This document shows, piece by piece, positions 35,945 through 45,560 of a stretch of 64,000 bases of DNA (position 1 is the first letter of the stretch; the number at the start of each line of letters is the position of its first letter). Source of the stretch: Streptococcus vestibularis. GTDB taxonomy: Bacteria > Bacillota > Bacilli > Lactobacillales > Streptococcaceae. The notes under the pieces were generated by a model. It had not been told where the DNA came from. It made no database searches and saw only the letters and a program-made list of their open reading frames with translations. The stretch spans positions 2,999 through 66,998 of the forward strand of contig JAABLG010000010.1 in assembly GCA_010604095.1 (NCBI GenBank), written 5' to 3'. The position numbers and the translations under genes were made by a program.

Positions 35945-37327
35945 TTATTGTACTTCTGGCATTTGGCGAACATCAACGAAACGTCCGGCGATAGCTGCTG
36001 CCGCTGCCATTGCAGGACTGCAAAGGTGTGTTTTTGCTCCAAACCCCTGTCGATCCTCAAAATTTCTATTACTTGTCGAAGCACAGTGGATCCCATCAGG
36101 CACTTTATCTGGATTCATTCCAAGACACATCGAGCATCCTGGGTCTCTCCATTCAAAACCAGCATCTTTAAATATCTTATCCAACCCAATTTTCTCTGCA
36201 GCTTGTTTAACAGGTCTAGAACCTGGAACCACAATAGCTGTCAAATTAGGGGCAATCTTCTTACCTTTAACAAATCTGGCTGCCAACTGCAAGTCACTCA
36301 AGCGAGCATTAGTACAAGACCCAATAAAGATATACCCAAGATCAATGTCTTCTGCTTTTTGACCCGGACGAAGATCCATATAATGGTATGCACGCTCATC
36401 ATTCATATCTCGAACTTCAGGGAAAGGCGTATCAAAATCTACTCCCATAGATGGATTAGTTCCCCATGTGACCATTGGTGCCAACTCAGAAACATCCATA
36501 CGAATGACTTTATCGTATTCTACATCATCATCACTAACTAGTGTCTTCCAGTCAGCTACTGCTGCATCAAAATCCTCAGGAACACATTCTCGACCACGCA
36601 TATAATCATATGTTGTTTGGTCTGGATTCATAATTCCCATTTTCGAACCAAATTCAATTGACATATTACAGATTGTCATGCGTTCTTCCATAGTCAAATG
36701 GTCAATTGCCTCACCACGGTACTCTACAACATAACCCACTCCACAAGCAACCCCATATTTAGCAATCAAGGCGAGAATGTAATCTTTTGAATAAATGCCT
36801 TTCTGAGGCTTCCCAGTAAATTCTACCAACATCTTTTTAGGTTTGACTTGCCAAAGTGTCTGTGTAGCAAAGACATGCTCAACCTCGCTCGTTCCAATAC
36901 CAAAGGCTATAGCTCCAAAGGCACCGTGGGTAGCTGTGTGGCTATCCCCACAAACAATAAACTTACCTGGTTGCGTACGTCCTGTTTCTGGACCAACCAT
37001 ATGTACGATTCCTTGCTTATCCGAACCATGTGGCGCATTGTCAATACCAAACTCAATGACATTTTCAGCAAGTTTATCAATTTGTGCCTTAGAAATAACA
37101 TCTCTAATATCAAAGATATTTACAGTTGGAACATTATGGTCAAAGGTCCCAAAAGTCAAATCTGGACGCCTTACTTTACGTCCAGCATCACGAAGACCTT
37201 GAAAAGCTTGAGGACTAGTCACTTCATGAATATAATGTTGGTCCACGTACATAAGTTGAGGTTGCCCCTCATCACCTGTAATTACGTGGCGTTCCCAAAG
37301 TTTATCGAAAATTGATTTTCCGCTCAT
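35945..37327 (-). CDS. leuC: 3-isopropylmalate dehydratase large subunit
   Basis: 460 residues, the iron-sulfur aconitase-like subunit. Cluster ligands are visible in [11 protein letters not shown] and [14 protein letters not shown]. Other family features are [20 protein letters not shown] and [19 protein letters not shown]. The start at 37327 ([14 protein letters not shown]) is chosen since GGAG lies 7 bases upstream; a start four codons earlier lacks one. It is separated from leuB by a small DUF1294 gene, which is unusual for a leu operon. Confidence 0.97.
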   Translation of the reverse strand: MSGKSIFDKLWERHVITGDEGQPQLMYVDQHYIHEVTSPQAFQGLRDAGRKVRRPDLTFGTFDHNVPTVNIFDIRDVISKAQIDKLAENVIEFGIDNAPHGSDKQGIVHMVGPETGRTQPGKFIVCGDSHTATHGAFGAIAFGIGTSEVEHVFATQTLWQVKPKKMLVEFTGKPQKGIYSKDYILALIAKYGVACGVGYVVEYRGEAIDHLTMEERMTICNMSIEFGSKMGIMNPDQTTYDYMRGRECVPEDFDAAVADWKTLVSDDDVEYDKVIRMDVSELAPMVTWGTNPSMGVDFDTPFPEVRDMNDERAYHYMDLRPGQKAEDIDLGYIFIGSCTNARLSDLQLAARFVKGKKIAPNLTAIVVPGSRPVKQAAEKIGLDKIFKDAGFEWRDPGCSMCLGMNPDKVPDGIHCASTSNRNFEDRQGFGAKTHLCSPAMAAAAAIAGRFVDVRQMPEVQ

Positions 37328-37357
37328 AAAATACTCCAATTATTATCTAAGGATAAA

Positions 37358-37639
37358 CTAATCCGAAAGTTTTGTTAAGATGAGATATAACATAACAAAA
37401 TCATTTAGCAGGCCCAAAAGCCAACAAAGCTTAAAGTACCATTTCTTAATCTTATGTCTAAACACAGCCCCACCGAGAGAAGCACCAATACCACCCAAAA
37501 TAAGGGTTTGAAATAATAATGTCTTCTCAGAAATTCGCCGCCTATGTCGAATAGCCTTGTGTTTGTCAAGCCCATAAGCACATAAAACAACGATATTCCA
37601 TACCAACAAAACAGAAAGTAACACTTGTTTTAGTGTCAT
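37358..37639 (-). CDS. DUF1294 family membrane protein inside the leu operon
   Basis: 93 residues with two or three hydrophobic segments (about 5-22, 43-60 and 69-88) and the family phrase YGLDKHKAIRHRRRISEKTL followed by ILGGIGASLGGAVFRHKIKKWYF, typical of DUF1294. Function unknown. It begins 4 bp after leuB and ends 30 bp before leuC, so it must be transcribed with the leucine genes and fall under the same attenuator. A link to leucine metabolism or export is speculation. Confidence 0.88.
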   Translation of the reverse strand: MTLKQVLLSVLLVWNIVVLCAYGLDKHKAIRHRRRISEKTLLFQTLILGGIGASLGGAVFRHKIKKWYFKLCWLLGLLNDFVMLYLILTKLSD

Positions 37640-37643
37640 GATG

Positions 37644-38681
37644 TTAGAGATTGCTAATGATAGCTGCTGTCATTTCGGCAGTAGATGCCTGACCACCCAA
37701 ATCACGTGTCAAGATGCCTTGATTCAAGGTCTTATCAACAGCATTTTCAATCAATTCTGCCCCTTCAGTTTCATTGAAACTTTCACGAAGCATCATTGCT
37801 ACTGACAAAATCATTGAAATCGGATTGGCAATACCTTGACCAGCAATGTCAGGTGCTGAACCATGAATTGGTTCATAAAGACTTGGACCATTTTCTGAAT
37901 GACTGGCTGATGGCATAACACCAAGAGTACCTGGAAGGACACTTGATTCATCAGACAAGATATCCCCAAAAAGGTTTTCTGTCACAACCACATCAAAACG
38001 AGCTGGGTTGGTAATCATAATCATGGCAGCACTATCAACGAGTTGGTGTTCAAGGGTTACATCTGGAAATTCCAAAGAAACTTCATCGGCAACCTTACGC
38101 CACAATTTAGAAGTTGCCAAGACATTCTGTTTATCAATGCTAGTGACTTTCTTACCACGACCTTGGGCAATCTTGAAGGCACGACGCATGATGCGACGAA
38201 TCTCATCGGCTGAGTAATCATTGATATCACGAGCCTTATCTTCTTTTAAAATATGTTCACCAAAGTAAATACCACCTGTAAGCTCACGTACAACGACAAA
38301 GTCAACACCTTCAATACGTTCAGGTTTAAGAGGTGACAAGTGTTTCAAAGCATCAAAGATGCGGACAGGACGGATATTAGCAAAGAGATTCAACTCCTTA
38401 CGAATGGCCAAAAGTCCTTGTTCAGGACGAACTGGCGCATTGTCATATTTAGGTCCACCAATTGCAGCCAAGAGGATAGCATCTGCTGATTTAGCAGCAT
38501 CCAAAGTTGACTTAGGAAGTGGATGACCCTCGGCATCAATACCAGCACCACCAAATGGTTTAGCATCAATATCGTAATCAAATCTGATTTTTGAAGCTAT
38601 TTTATCCAGAACTTCAAGGCCTGCTGCCATGATTTCAGGTCCAATACCATCACCAGAAAGTGTTACAATTTTTTTTGTCAT
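37644..38681 (-). CDS. leuB: 3-isopropylmalate dehydrogenase
   Basis: 345 residues, NAD-dependent oxidative decarboxylation of 3-isopropylmalate to 2-ketoisocaproate. MTKKIVTLSGDGIGPEIM at the start, the substrate-specificity region LLAIRKELNLFANIRPV, VVRELTGGIYFGEH, and the NAD site LYEPIHGSAPDIAGQG are all intact. It starts 12 bp after the leuA stop. Confidence 0.98.
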   Translation of the reverse strand: MTKKIVTLSGDGIGPEIMAAGLEVLDKIASKIRFDYDIDAKPFGGAGIDAEGHPLPKSTLDAAKSADAILLAAIGGPKYDNAPVRPEQGLLAIRKELNLFANIRPVRIFDALKHLSPLKPERIEGVDFVVVRELTGGIYFGEHILKEDKARDINDYSADEIRRIMRRAFKIAQGRGKKVTSIDKQNVLATSKLWRKVADEVSLEFPDVTLEHQLVDSAAMIMITNPARFDVVVTENLFGDILSDESSVLPGTLGVMPSASHSENGPSLYEPIHGSAPDIAGQGIANPISMILSVAMMLRESFNETEGAELIENAVDKTLNQGILTRDLGGQASTAEMTAAIISNL

Positions 38682-38693
38682 GTTTAACTCCTC

Positions 38694-40256
38694 TTAGGCT
38701 TGTGGAAGGTCACGGTAAGAAACTTTGCGTGCCATTTCACCAGAATTTTCTTTTTGAACAAGCGTATTTGCATTGATGTAGGCAATTGCTGAAGCTTTCA
38801 AAACATCAAAGTCCAAACCAGAAGCATTAAAGATAGTATCTGTATCTACATTTTCCACAGTTACGAGTACACGAGCTTGAGCGTCAATACCATCAGTTAC
38901 AGCATCGATATTATAAGAAGTCAAGCGAACTGTTTGATTGAAGAATTTATCAATAGCATTGAAGATAGCTTCAACTGATCCTTGACCATTTGCCAAGAAT
39001 TCCACAGACTCACCATCTTCATTAACTAGACTAACTGCTGCTGTGATTGTTTCATCAGCATTAGTTGTCAAACGGAGATCTTGGAAGTGGAAGCCTTCTG
39101 GATTCTCAACGTTAGTTCCAGCCACAAGTGCACGAATATCAGCATCAGTAATGTCATGTTTTTTATCAGCCAAGACTTTGAACTTCTTAAAGAGTGGTTT
39201 GATGTCTTCTTCCACAAAATCAAGATCAAGTTCTTTCAATTTTTCAATAAAGGCATGACGACCTGACAACTTACCAAGTGGAAGAGAGCTCTTCTTAACT
39301 CCCACAAGCTCTGGTGTAATGATTTCGTATGTAAGAGGATTTTTAAGGAAACCATCTTGGTGAATACCTGATTCATGAGAGAAGGCATTACCACCAACAA
39401 CGGCTTTATTTTTAGGAATCGCAATTCCAGAATAACGAGACACAAGTTCAGCTGTGTTGACTGTCTCATTAAGCACAATATCACTTGTTGCTTGATAGTA
39501 GTCTTCACGGATATTAAGTGCTACAGCCACTTCTTCAAGTGCCGCATTCCCTGCACGTTCACCGATACCATTCACAGTTCCTTCAACACGACCAGCACCA
39601 TTTTTAATAGCTGCAAGTGTGTTAGCTACAGCCATACCAAGGTCATTGTGGCAGTGAGGACTAAAGATGATTTCATGGTCTGATTTAACATTTTCAATGA
39701 GGTATTTGAAAATATGACCGAACTCTTCAGGAGTTGTAAAACCAACTGTATCAGGAATGTTAATGTAAGTTGCGCCTGCATCAACTGCTGTTTGAACAAC
39801 TTCCAAGAGATAATCGAGTTCTGTACGAGTAGCATCCTCAGGTGAAAACTCAACCACATCAAAACGTTCACGCGCATAAGTCACATGTTCTTTGATGATC
39901 TCAAGAATTTCTTCTTTTGATTTCTTCAATTTGTATTCACGGTGAATAGGACTTGTTGCGATAAAGACATGACATTGAGGGAATTTAGCATCCTTGATAG
40001 CTTCGTAACAGGCATCAATGTCAGATTTTACAGAACGTGCCAAGCCAGAAACCGCAGTTGTCGTCATGGCAGCTGAAATTTGTTTCACTGCCTCAAATGA
40101 ATCTGGACTAGCTGCTGGGAAACCAGCTTCAATTGAAGAAATCCCCCACTTCTCAAGTTGTTTAGCAATGGCAACCTTTTCTTTGATTGAAAAGTTAACA
40201 CCCGGTGTTTGTTCACCATCACGAAGGCTCGTATCAAGAAATTCTACTTTACGCAT
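38694..40256 (-). CDS. leuA: 2-isopropylmalate synthase
   Basis: 520 residues, first committed step: acetyl-CoA plus 2-ketoisovalerate to 2-isopropylmalate. The N-terminal catalytic barrel has [18 protein letters not shown], metal-binding [17 protein letters not shown] and [14 protein letters not shown]. The C-terminal LeuA regulatory domain (from about residue 390) should confer feedback inhibition by leucine. The start at 40256 has AGAGGA upstream; the longer reading to 40286 is rejected because it runs into the attenuator. First structural gene of the operon. Confidence 0.98.
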   Translation of the reverse strand: MRKVEFLDTSLRDGEQTPGVNFSIKEKVAIAKQLEKWGISSIEAGFPAASPDSFEAVKQISAAMTTTAVSGLARSVKSDIDACYEAIKDAKFPQCHVFIATSPIHREYKLKKSKEEILEIIKEHVTYARERFDVVEFSPEDATRTELDYLLEVVQTAVDAGATYINIPDTVGFTTPEEFGHIFKYLIENVKSDHEIIFSPHCHNDLGMAVANTLAAIKNGAGRVEGTVNGIGERAGNAALEEVAVALNIREDYYQATSDIVLNETVNTAELVSRYSGIAIPKNKAVVGGNAFSHESGIHQDGFLKNPLTYEIITPELVGVKKSSLPLGKLSGRHAFIEKLKELDLDFVEEDIKPLFKKFKVLADKKHDITDADIRALVAGTNVENPEGFHFQDLRLTTNADETITAAVSLVNEDGESVEFLANGQGSVEAIFNAIDKFFNQTVRLTSYNIDAVTDGIDAQARVLVTVENVDTDTIFNASGLDFDVLKASAIAYINANTLVQKENSGEMARKVSYRDLPQA

Positions 40257-40293
40257 AGACAATCCTCTTTCTAAAAATAAAAACAATAGTAGT

Positions 40294-40346
40294 AAAAAAA
40301 CATCTCACTCGGAAACCCAAGCGAGATGTTTTTAACTCCCGCTTGG
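40294..40346 (-). promoter_or_regulatory. leu attenuator: terminator and antiterminator
   Basis: The terminator hairpin is a near-perfect 13-bp stem (40300-40312 with 40317-40329) followed by seven Ts. Its upstream arm (40317-40323, CGCTTGG on the minus strand) can instead pair with CCAAGCG at 40340-40346, forming an antiterminator. A third, earlier hairpin, CTAGTGC-AAAA-GCATTAG (about 40360-40377), overlaps the leader-peptide stop. The three alternatives give a classic ribosome-mediated attenuator. Confidence 0.85.
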
Positions 40347-40374
40347 TAAGCCAAACAGGACTAATGCTTTTGCA

Positions 40375-40431
40375 CTAGCCCTCATCACGCAATAGCAAAG
40401 TAGTTGTAGTTGCGAATGTCATTTGACTCAT
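40375..40431 (-). CDS. Leucine-operon leader peptide
   Basis: An 18-codon ORF reading MSQMTFATTTTLLLRDEG, too short for ordinary gene calling. It has GAAAGGA upstream; translation could also begin at the second Met (40422). Three consecutive leucine codons (TTG CTA TTG) lie close to the stop, and the stop falls within the first hairpin of the attenuator. Four threonine codons precede the leucines. Ribosome stalling at the Leu codons when charged tRNA-Leu is scarce would favour the antiterminator and expression of leuABCD. This is inferred from architecture only. Confidence 0.8.
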   Translation of the reverse strand: MSQMTFATTTTLLLRDEG

Positions 40432-40456
40432 TTCCTTTCGATGTATCTTACCTAGT

Positions 40457-40485
40457 ATGATACATCTTTCGAACTTGAAAGTCAA
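40457..40485 (-). promoter_or_regulatory. leu operon promoter
   Basis: TTGACT (40480-40485), 17-bp spacer, TATCAT (40457-40462), directly before the leader peptide. Confidence 0.8.
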
Positions 40486-40548
40486 GGAAAAATTACTGAA
40501 TTGACTGACTTTTCTGACCGTTTCTTTCAATTTTTTTCAGGAAAAGAA

Positions 40549-40572
40549 AAAAGCTGACCGAAGCCAACTTTT
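40549..40572 (-). terminator. Terminator of gpmA
   Basis: A 10-bp stem closed by a UUCG tetraloop, followed by a T-rich tail on the minus strand. Confidence 0.85.
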
Positions 40573-40603
40573 CTATTTGTTAGTAATAACTACTTAACTC
40601 AGC

Positions 40604-41296
40604 TTATTTTCCGAGGTAGTATTCTTTAACAACGTTCAATTTTTCGTCAAATTCGAATACCAATGGTGGGAAGTTTGGAATTTCAACATCCATGATTTCG
40701 TCATCTGACAATTGTTTGATGTGTTTTACAAGGGCACGAATTGAGTTACCGTGAGCACCTACGAATACGTTTTTACCATCTTTAAGAGCTGGAGCAATCT
40801 TATCTTCCCAGAATGGAAGAGCACGTTCCAAAGTAACTTTCAAGTTTTCAGCATCTGGAATTACTGAATCGTCAAGTGAAGCGTAACGACGGTCTTTGTG
40901 TGCTGAGTGTTCATCATCACGGTCCATGTTTGGAGGCAATACATCGTATGAACGACGCCAGATGTGAACTTGTTCGTCACCGAATTGTGCAGCAGCGTCT
41001 GCTTTATTTTTACCAGTCAATCCACCGTAGTGACGTTCGTTCAAGCGCCATGATTTTTCAACTGGAACCCAAAGTTGGTCAGATGCTTCAAGCGCAAGGT
41101 TTGTTGTTTTGATCGCACGTTTCAATACTGAAGTATAAGCTTGGTCAAATTCAATACCAGCTTCTTTGATCAATTTACCAGCGTCAATAGCTTGTTGAGT
41201 ACCTTTTTCAGAAAGATCTACGTCAGCCCAACCTGTGAAAAGGTTAGCTTTGTTCCATTCAGACTCACCGTGGCGAGCGAAAACCAATTTTACCAT
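40604..41296 (-). CDS. gpmA: 2,3-bisphosphoglycerate-dependent phosphoglycerate mutase
   Basis: 230 residues, interconverts 3- and 2-phosphoglycerate in glycolysis. The phosphohistidine motif [12 protein letters not shown] is at the N-terminus; [18 protein letters not shown] and the second catalytic histidine in [16 protein letters not shown] are present. The ATG at 41296 follows AAAGGAG; the longer reading to 41332 overlaps the promoter region. Single-gene unit, divergent from pyrD. Confidence 0.98.
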   Translation of the reverse strand: MVKLVFARHGESEWNKANLFTGWADVDLSEKGTQQAIDAGKLIKEAGIEFDQAYTSVLKRAIKTTNLALEASDQLWVPVEKSWRLNERHYGGLTGKNKADAAAQFGDEQVHIWRRSYDVLPPNMDRDDEHSAHKDRRYASLDDSVIPDAENLKVTLERALPFWEDKIAPALKDGKNVFVGAHGNSIRALVKHIKQLSDDEIMDVEIPNFPPLVFEFDEKLNVVKEYYLGK

Positions 41297-41343
41297 TAGT
41301 AATGTCTCCTTTATATTTTGGGTTATACCCATTTACTCCTTCT

Positions 41344-41349
41344 ATTCTA
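41344..41349 (-). promoter_or_regulatory. Possible -10 of gpmA
   Basis: TAGAAT on the minus strand about 50 bp before the ATG; no good -35. Confidence 0.35.
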
Positions 41350-41475
41350 CCCAAAAAACCTTAAAAAAGCCAGCAAAATCCAAAAAATTCTGTAAAAGTC
41401 TACAGCTTCTTGCCTGGGGTATTAAAAATGCCTAGGTGAATTCACTTTTAAGATTATTGCCCATCTATTCTTTCC

Positions 41476-41504
41476 TTGTTTTAGGCATCTTTTCATGCTA
41501 AAAT
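41476..41504 (+). promoter_or_regulatory. pyrD promoter
   Basis: TTGTTT (41476-41481), 17-bp spacer, TAAAAT (41499-41504) with a TGC extension. No PyrR attenuator was recognised. Confidence 0.65.
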
Positions 41505-41551
41505 GAGATAAAATAGTAACATTTTGCTTTGTGATCTTTAAGGAGGATCTT

Positions 41552-42487
41552 ATGGTTTCTACTGCTACAAAAATTGGCCAGTTTTCATTCGATAACTGCC
41601 TCATGAATGCTGCTGGTGTTCATTGCATGACCAAGGAAGAATTGGCAGAGGTTGAAGCTTCAGCCGCAGGTTCATTTGTTACAAAAACAGGAACGCTTGA
41701 AGCTCGCCCTGGTAATCCTGAACCTCGATATGTTAATGTTCCTCTTGGCTCTATCAACTCTATGGGTTTGCCTAATAACGGTTTTGAATACTACCTTGAC
41801 TATGTCATTGAATTACAAAAGCAACCCAATACAAAAAATCATTTTCTTTCATTAGTTGGCTTGTCACCTGAGGAAACACACACTATTCTAAAAAAAGTTC
41901 AAGAAAGTGACTATGAAGGGCTCGTTGAACTCAACCTTTCATGTCCTAACGTTCCAGGTAAACCTCAAATCGCCTACGATTTTGAAACAACAACCGAGAT
42001 CCTAACTGAAGTCTTTTCTTACTTTACGAAACCACTTGGTGTCAAATTACCACCTTACTTTGATATTGTGCACTTTGATCAAGCAGCTGCTGTCTTCAAC
42101 CAATTCCCACTTGTTTTTGTCAACTGTGTCAACTCAATTGGTAATGGACTTTATATTGAAGACGAATCTGTTGTCATCAAACCTAAAAATGGTTTTGGCG
42201 GTATCGGTGGAGACTATATCAAGCCAACTGCCTTGGCAAACGTTCATGCTTTCTACCAACGTCTGAAACCTGAAATCCAAATCATCGGTACTGGTGGTGT
42301 CAAATCTGGGCGTGATGCTTTTGAACATATCCTTTGTGGAGCAAGTATGGTCCAAATTGGTACTGCACTTCAAAAAGAAGGTGTGGCTGTCTTTGACCGA
42401 ATTACTAAAGAACTGAAAGAAATCATGGAAGAAAAGGGCTATGAAAGCCTTGAAGACTTCCGTGGAAAACTTCACTATATTGATTAA
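41552..42487 (+). CDS. pyrD: Dihydroorotate dehydrogenase, class 1A (fumarate)
   Basis: 311 residues. It oxidises dihydroorotate to orotate in pyrimidine synthesis with fumarate as acceptor, needing only FMN. The catalytic base Cys131 lies in [13 protein letters not shown], as in the soluble class 1A enzyme of Lactococcus lactis. Other features are [49 protein letters not shown] and [27 protein letters not shown] stands 6 bases before the ATG at 41552, so the upstream in-frame ATG at 41531 is not used. No partner PyrK gene is needed or seen. It is transcribed opposite to its neighbours. Confidence 0.97.
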   Translation: MVSTATKIGQFSFDNCLMNAAGVHCMTKEELAEVEASAAGSFVTKTGTLEARPGNPEPRYVNVPLGSINSMGLPNNGFEYYLDYVIELQKQPNTKNHFLSLVGLSPEETHTILKKVQESDYEGLVELNLSCPNVPGKPQIAYDFETTTEILTEVFSYFTKPLGVKLPPYFDIVHFDQAAAVFNQFPLVFVNCVNSIGNGLYIEDESVVIKPKNGFGGIGGDYIKPTALANVHAFYQRLKPEIQIIGTGGVKSGRDAFEHILCGASMVQIGTALQKEGVAVFDRITKELKEIMEEKGYESLEDFRGKLHYID

Positions 42488-42493
42488 TTCACT

Positions 42494-42528
42494 AAAAAAG
42501 AGCTTGGAAAAATCTCCAAGCCCTTTTT
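42494..42528 (+). terminator. Terminator of pyrD
   Basis: AAAAAGAGCTTGGA pairs with TCCAAGCCCTTTTT (one mismatch), ending in a T run. It may also serve the converging gene. Confidence 0.8.
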
Positions 42529-42553
42529 GTATACTTTGATGAGGATTCTCTTG

Positions 42554-42754
42554 TTAGACAAGACCATCATCGTCATGTTCATCCCAGTCTTCAAAAGGGT
42601 CTTTGCCCTCTTTTTCAGCTTGAAGACGTTTTTGACGTGCTTCTTCAATCTGTTCTTCACTAGGCTTAATCAGCTTACTTATAGCAACAATACCTGATAG
42701 TTTTATAACTGTGAAAACCAGAAGAAAAATCATTACCACGGTTAAGGTTGTCAT
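42554..42754 (-). CDS. Small single-pass membrane protein, unrecognised
   Basis: 66 residues with one N-terminal membrane helix (TTLTVVMIFLLVFTVIKLSG, residues 2-21, running on to about 27), then a charged, probably helical, cytosolic tail (SEEQIEEARQKRLQAEKEG) and an acidic end. A ribosome-binding site (GAGGGA) precedes the ATG. It is downstream of the HU gene and its terminator. Family and role unknown. Confidence 0.65.
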   Translation of the reverse strand: MTTLTVVMIFLLVFTVIKLSGIVAISKLIKPSEEQIEEARQKRLQAEKEGKDPFEDWDEHDDDGLV

Positions 42755-42782
42755 AGTTTCCCTCTATCATTTCATGTAAAGC

Positions 42783-42808
42783 AAAACCCCTAAAAGCTTA
42801 GGGGTTTT
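42783..42808 (-). terminator. Terminator of the HU gene
   Basis: AAAACCCCTAA-GCTT-TTAGGGGTTTT, an 11-bp perfect stem. Confidence 0.9.
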
Positions 42809-42812
42809 AACA

Positions 42813-43088
42813 TTATTTAACTGCGTCTTTAAGAGCTTTACCAGCTTTAAATGCAGGAACTTTAGAAGCTGCGATTGAGATAGCTTCACCAGTTTGTGGG
42901 TTACGACCTTGACGAGCAGCACGTTCGCGTACTTCAAAGTTACCGAAACCAATCAATTGTACTTTTTCACCTGCAGCAAGGAATTCTTCGATAGAAGCAA
43001 AAACTGCGTCTACTGCTGCTGCTGAATCTTTTTTAGTAAGTTCTGTTGCTTCCGCAACTTTAGCGATCAAATCTTGTTTGTTAGCCAT
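42813..43088 (-). CDS. hup: DNA-binding protein HU
   Basis: 91 residues, the histone-like nucleoid protein (also called HlpA in streptococci). [20 protein letters not shown], the [24 protein letters not shown]-binding arm region with its proline, and [14 protein letters not shown] match the family from end to end. Strong promoter and own terminator, so it is an abundant monocistronic product. Confidence 0.98.
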   Translation of the reverse strand: MANKQDLIAKVAEATELTKKDSAAAVDAVFASIEEFLAAGEKVQLIGFGNFEVRERAARQGRNPQTGEAISIAASKVPAFKAGKALKDAVK

Positions 43089-43148
43089 TGTAACAATCCT
43101 CCAATATATTTCTAAGCGTAAAGTTTTTCTAGCGCTTGGACAAGTATT

Positions 43149-43177
43149 ATCTTATCCTAAAAGACCTATCAGGTCAA
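43149..43177 (-). promoter_or_regulatory. HU gene promoter
   Basis: TTGACC (43172-43177), 17-bp spacer, TAAGAT (43149-43154). Confidence 0.7.
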
Positions 43178-43224
43178 GCAATAAACGCTAATTTCATTGC
43201 TTTTTTGCAAAAAGTAAAGGCTTT

Positions 43225-43794
43225 TTAATTTATTGTCTTGTAGATGTCAAATTCGATACGGTCATTGACCAAATCAAGACTCTTTGCACGTGCCGTTATT
43301 CCTTTTTCATTTTTCATTGATTGAATATTTAGGGTAACCTTTTCCTTCTTGTTATCAATGGAAATATAATCAGGTAACTTTGTCGAACGCTTAATCATCT
43401 TAAGAGCATCTGAAACAGGGAGGCTTAAAGAGCCAGCTGAAAGATCAGAAACTTTTAAAACGATTGCACCTGATTCACTGACAACCGGGGTGAAATAAAC
43501 ATAGAGGGGGACGGCATACCCTAAAACCTTATAACTACTCTCAAAAACAATTTTAGAATTAGTGACATTAACCTTGAAATGCATTTTATCAGTGGAATAA
43601 TCTTGAGCAAAACCGGTTAGAGCTGCATCAAGTTCTTCTTTTGTCATGCTATAACGTCCAATTTTGGTAGCACCCTTAGGTAAGGACACTGAACTTGTTT
43701 CTACTGGGGTCATGACTCTATATGTCACAACACTTACTAGCGCTAAGTTCAAGGCTAGTAGCCCTAAAAATAGCCATTTCCATACCTTACTCAC
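43225..43794 (-). CDS. YpmS family (DUF2140) protein
   Basis: 189 residues with an N-terminal signal anchor (WKWLFLGLLALNLALVSVVTYRV, shown here by its ends at about residues 6-28) and an extracellular strand-rich domain (YKVLGYAVPLYVYFTPVV, ISIDNKKEKVTLNIQSM). This matches the YpmS/DUF2140 family of Firmicutes, function unknown. It overlaps the GDSL hydrolase gene by 8 bases, as ypmR-ypmS do in related genomes, so the two are co-translated. Confidence 0.8.
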   Translation of the reverse strand: MSKVWKWLFLGLLALNLALVSVVTYRVMTPVETSSVSLPKGATKIGRYSMTKEELDAALTGFAQDYSTDKMHFKVNVTNSKIVFESSYKVLGYAVPLYVYFTPVVSESGAIVLKVSDLSAGSLSLPVSDALKMIKRSTKLPDYISIDNKKEKVTLNIQSMKNEKGITARAKSLDLVNDRIEFDIYKTIN

Positions 43795-44662
43795 CTGACC
43801 ACTCCTTCTTTGTTTGCGTAATACGTTTCAAAATAGCATCTGACATAATTTGATAACCTGTGTTGTTGGGATGAAAATGATCATCCTCAAAAAGGGCATC
43901 GTTAAGGTTCTTTGATGATGATTTAGAGGACTGGGATGTTTCATCCGAACTGGTCACGCCCCCTTTACCATCAATTCCCTTATAGAGTAAATCATTGACT
44001 GGAACAAAATAAACGTTTTGATATTCCTTGGAACCTTCTTCTGTAGCTTTGTTCCAATTATCAACAATCGTTTGCATCTCTGTCATATCTGGAAAGTTCA
44101 GATAGTAGGGATTGTAAATACCAACGATATAAATTGGCAATGTTTTATTGTCCTTACGAGCCAGCTCAACAATTTGTCGCAACCTCTTTTGATAAGCCAC
44201 AGCAGGTTTGTTGAAGGTATCAACACTAAGATTAGTGATATTATCCTTAACAACATGCATGACATCGTTACCGCCAACAGTTAAAGTCATTAGTTTGGCT
44301 TTTTTAAGGTCCCTCTGAATGTCTGCTTTTTCCTTCATCCGTTTGAGAATTTGGTTACTGGTATTTCCCGCAATGCCATAATTATTTGAGGTCACCTGCC
44401 AGTTAAAATCTGCCCCCATTGCCTGAGACAAAATAGGAACAAATCCACCTTGATTCGTGGTATCCCCTACACCTTGAGTAAGGGAGTCCCCAATAGCAAC
44501 ATAGGTGACCGTATCTTTTTTGTCAGACTTCAGTTTTCCGACAGTTTTTAATGACTGATGATTACTTGGCACGATGAAGACAAAGAGCACGACGAATACG
44601 GAAAAAAGCAAGAAGAAGCCCAGAAGGCTTCTAAGTAATACAGATTCTTTCAACTTATTCAT
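43787..44662 (-). CDS. SGNH/GDSL hydrolase (YpmR-like)
   Basis: 291-residue exported esterase or lipase-like enzyme. The N-terminal membrane anchor is at about residues 10-31. The SGNH blocks are [13 protein letters not shown] (nucleophile Ser60), [18 protein letters not shown] (Asn132) and the catalytic Asp/His pair in [12 protein letters not shown]. Substrate unknown; candidates are cell-envelope lipids or acylated polymers. It overlaps degV (8 bases) upstream and the YpmS-like gene downstream, forming a degV-ypmR-ypmS unit. Confidence 0.85.
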   Translation of the reverse strand: MNKLKESVLLRSLLGFFLLFSVFVVLFVFIVPSNHQSLKTVGKLKSDKKDTVTYVAIGDSLTQGVGDTTNQGGFVPILSQAMGADFNWQVTSNNYGIAGNTSNQILKRMKEKADIQRDLKKAKLMTLTVGGNDVMHVVKDNITNLSVDTFNKPAVAYQKRLRQIVELARKDNKTLPIYIVGIYNPYYLNFPDMTEMQTIVDNWNKATEEGSKEYQNVYFVPVNDLLYKGIDGKGGVTSSDETSQSSKSSSKNLNDALFEDDHFHPNNTGYQIMSDAILKRITQTKKEWSGE

Positions 44663-45491
44663 AGCGAACCATTACGGCAAAGGCGCCTTCACCAGTGTGT
44701 GTTTGAATGATTGACCCTGTTTCAAGAATTGAAATTGGAGCACCCAATACCTCAAGTTTCGAAGCAAGTTCATGCGCCAAATCCGGTTTTCCTGCATAAG
44801 AAATACCAATCTCTGCTACTTTGCGATCTTTGATATTGTCAATGTAAGCATCTAACCATTTTGTAAAGGTCTTTGCCCCACGACCCTTAACAATAGTATT
44901 CAACTGATAATCTTTCAACTCCATAATGACACGGATGTTGAGTAATGATGATAAGAGTCCTGTAACACGTCCAATACGACCACCTTTGACTAGGTTTTCA
45001 AGGGTAGAGACGCCGATATGAAGCTCAGATTTGCTTTTTACTTCTTCAACACGTGCTACAATTTCTTCCAAACTAGCACCTGCTTGAGCTAATTTAGCCG
45101 CTTCGACCACTTGAAACTTAAGGCATTGATCTGTAAAACCCGAGTCCATAACAGTCACATCAGCACCTGAAAGACTAGCACCTTGACGTGAGGCTTCACA
45201 AGTCCCAGAAAGAGTATGCATGATGTGAATGGCCACGATATGTTCAGCGCCTTCATTGACAAGTTTTTCATAAGTTTCAGCAAACAGACCTACTGGCGGC
45301 TGACTTGTCTTTGGCAGCTCTTTACTATGTTTCATCATTTCCAAGAAGCGACCTTCTTCCCGAAGATCACTATCTGAATAGATGACACCGTCAACCATAA
45401 CTGATAATGGCACAACAGTGATTTGATACTTTTTAACCAATTCTGGTTCAATCGTGATTGATGAATCAGTTACAATTCTAATTTTACTCAT
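44655..45491 (-). CDS. DegV family fatty-acid-binding protein
   Basis: 278 residues. DegV proteins (FakB) present fatty acids to the kinase FakA for phosphorylation and entry into phospholipid synthesis. The family features [61 protein letters not shown] and [20 protein letters not shown] are present. The ATG at 45491 is preferred, though its ribosome-binding site is weak (GCGAGAAA). An extended -10 promoter separates it from recN. Confidence 0.92.
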   Translation of the reverse strand: MSKIRIVTDSSITIEPELVKKYQITVVPLSVMVDGVIYSDSDLREEGRFLEMMKHSKELPKTSQPPVGLFAETYEKLVNEGAEHIVAIHIMHTLSGTCEASRQGASLSGADVTVMDSGFTDQCLKFQVVEAAKLAQAGASLEEIVARVEEVKSKSELHIGVSTLENLVKGGRIGRVTGLLSSLLNIRVIMELKDYQLNTIVKGRGAKTFTKWLDAYIDNIKDRKVAEIGISYAGKPDLAHELASKLEVLGAPISILETGSIIQTHTGEGAFAVMVRYE

Positions 45492-45522
45492 AATTTTCTC
45501 GCTTAACAAAAATTTATATTCT

Positions 45523-45531
45523 ATTATAGCA
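45523..45531 (-). promoter_or_regulatory. Extended -10 promoter for degV-ypmR-ypmS
   Basis: Minus strand TGCTATAAT (TATAAT at 45523-45528), with TTGGGC 18 bp upstream. Confidence 0.55.
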
Positions 45532-45560
45532 CGACTAGAGAGATTTGCCCAACTGTTTAT

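Noticed and set aside
40257-40500. T-box leader for the leucine operon
   Set aside because: The leader is short, contains no T-box consensus (TGGNACCGCG-like) sequence and instead has a translated leader with Leu codons.
41414-41436. Imperfect palindrome between gpmA and pyrD
   Set aside because: The pairing has mismatches and a bulge, lacks a T tract and sits where no clear regulator site is expected; too weak to report as a feature.
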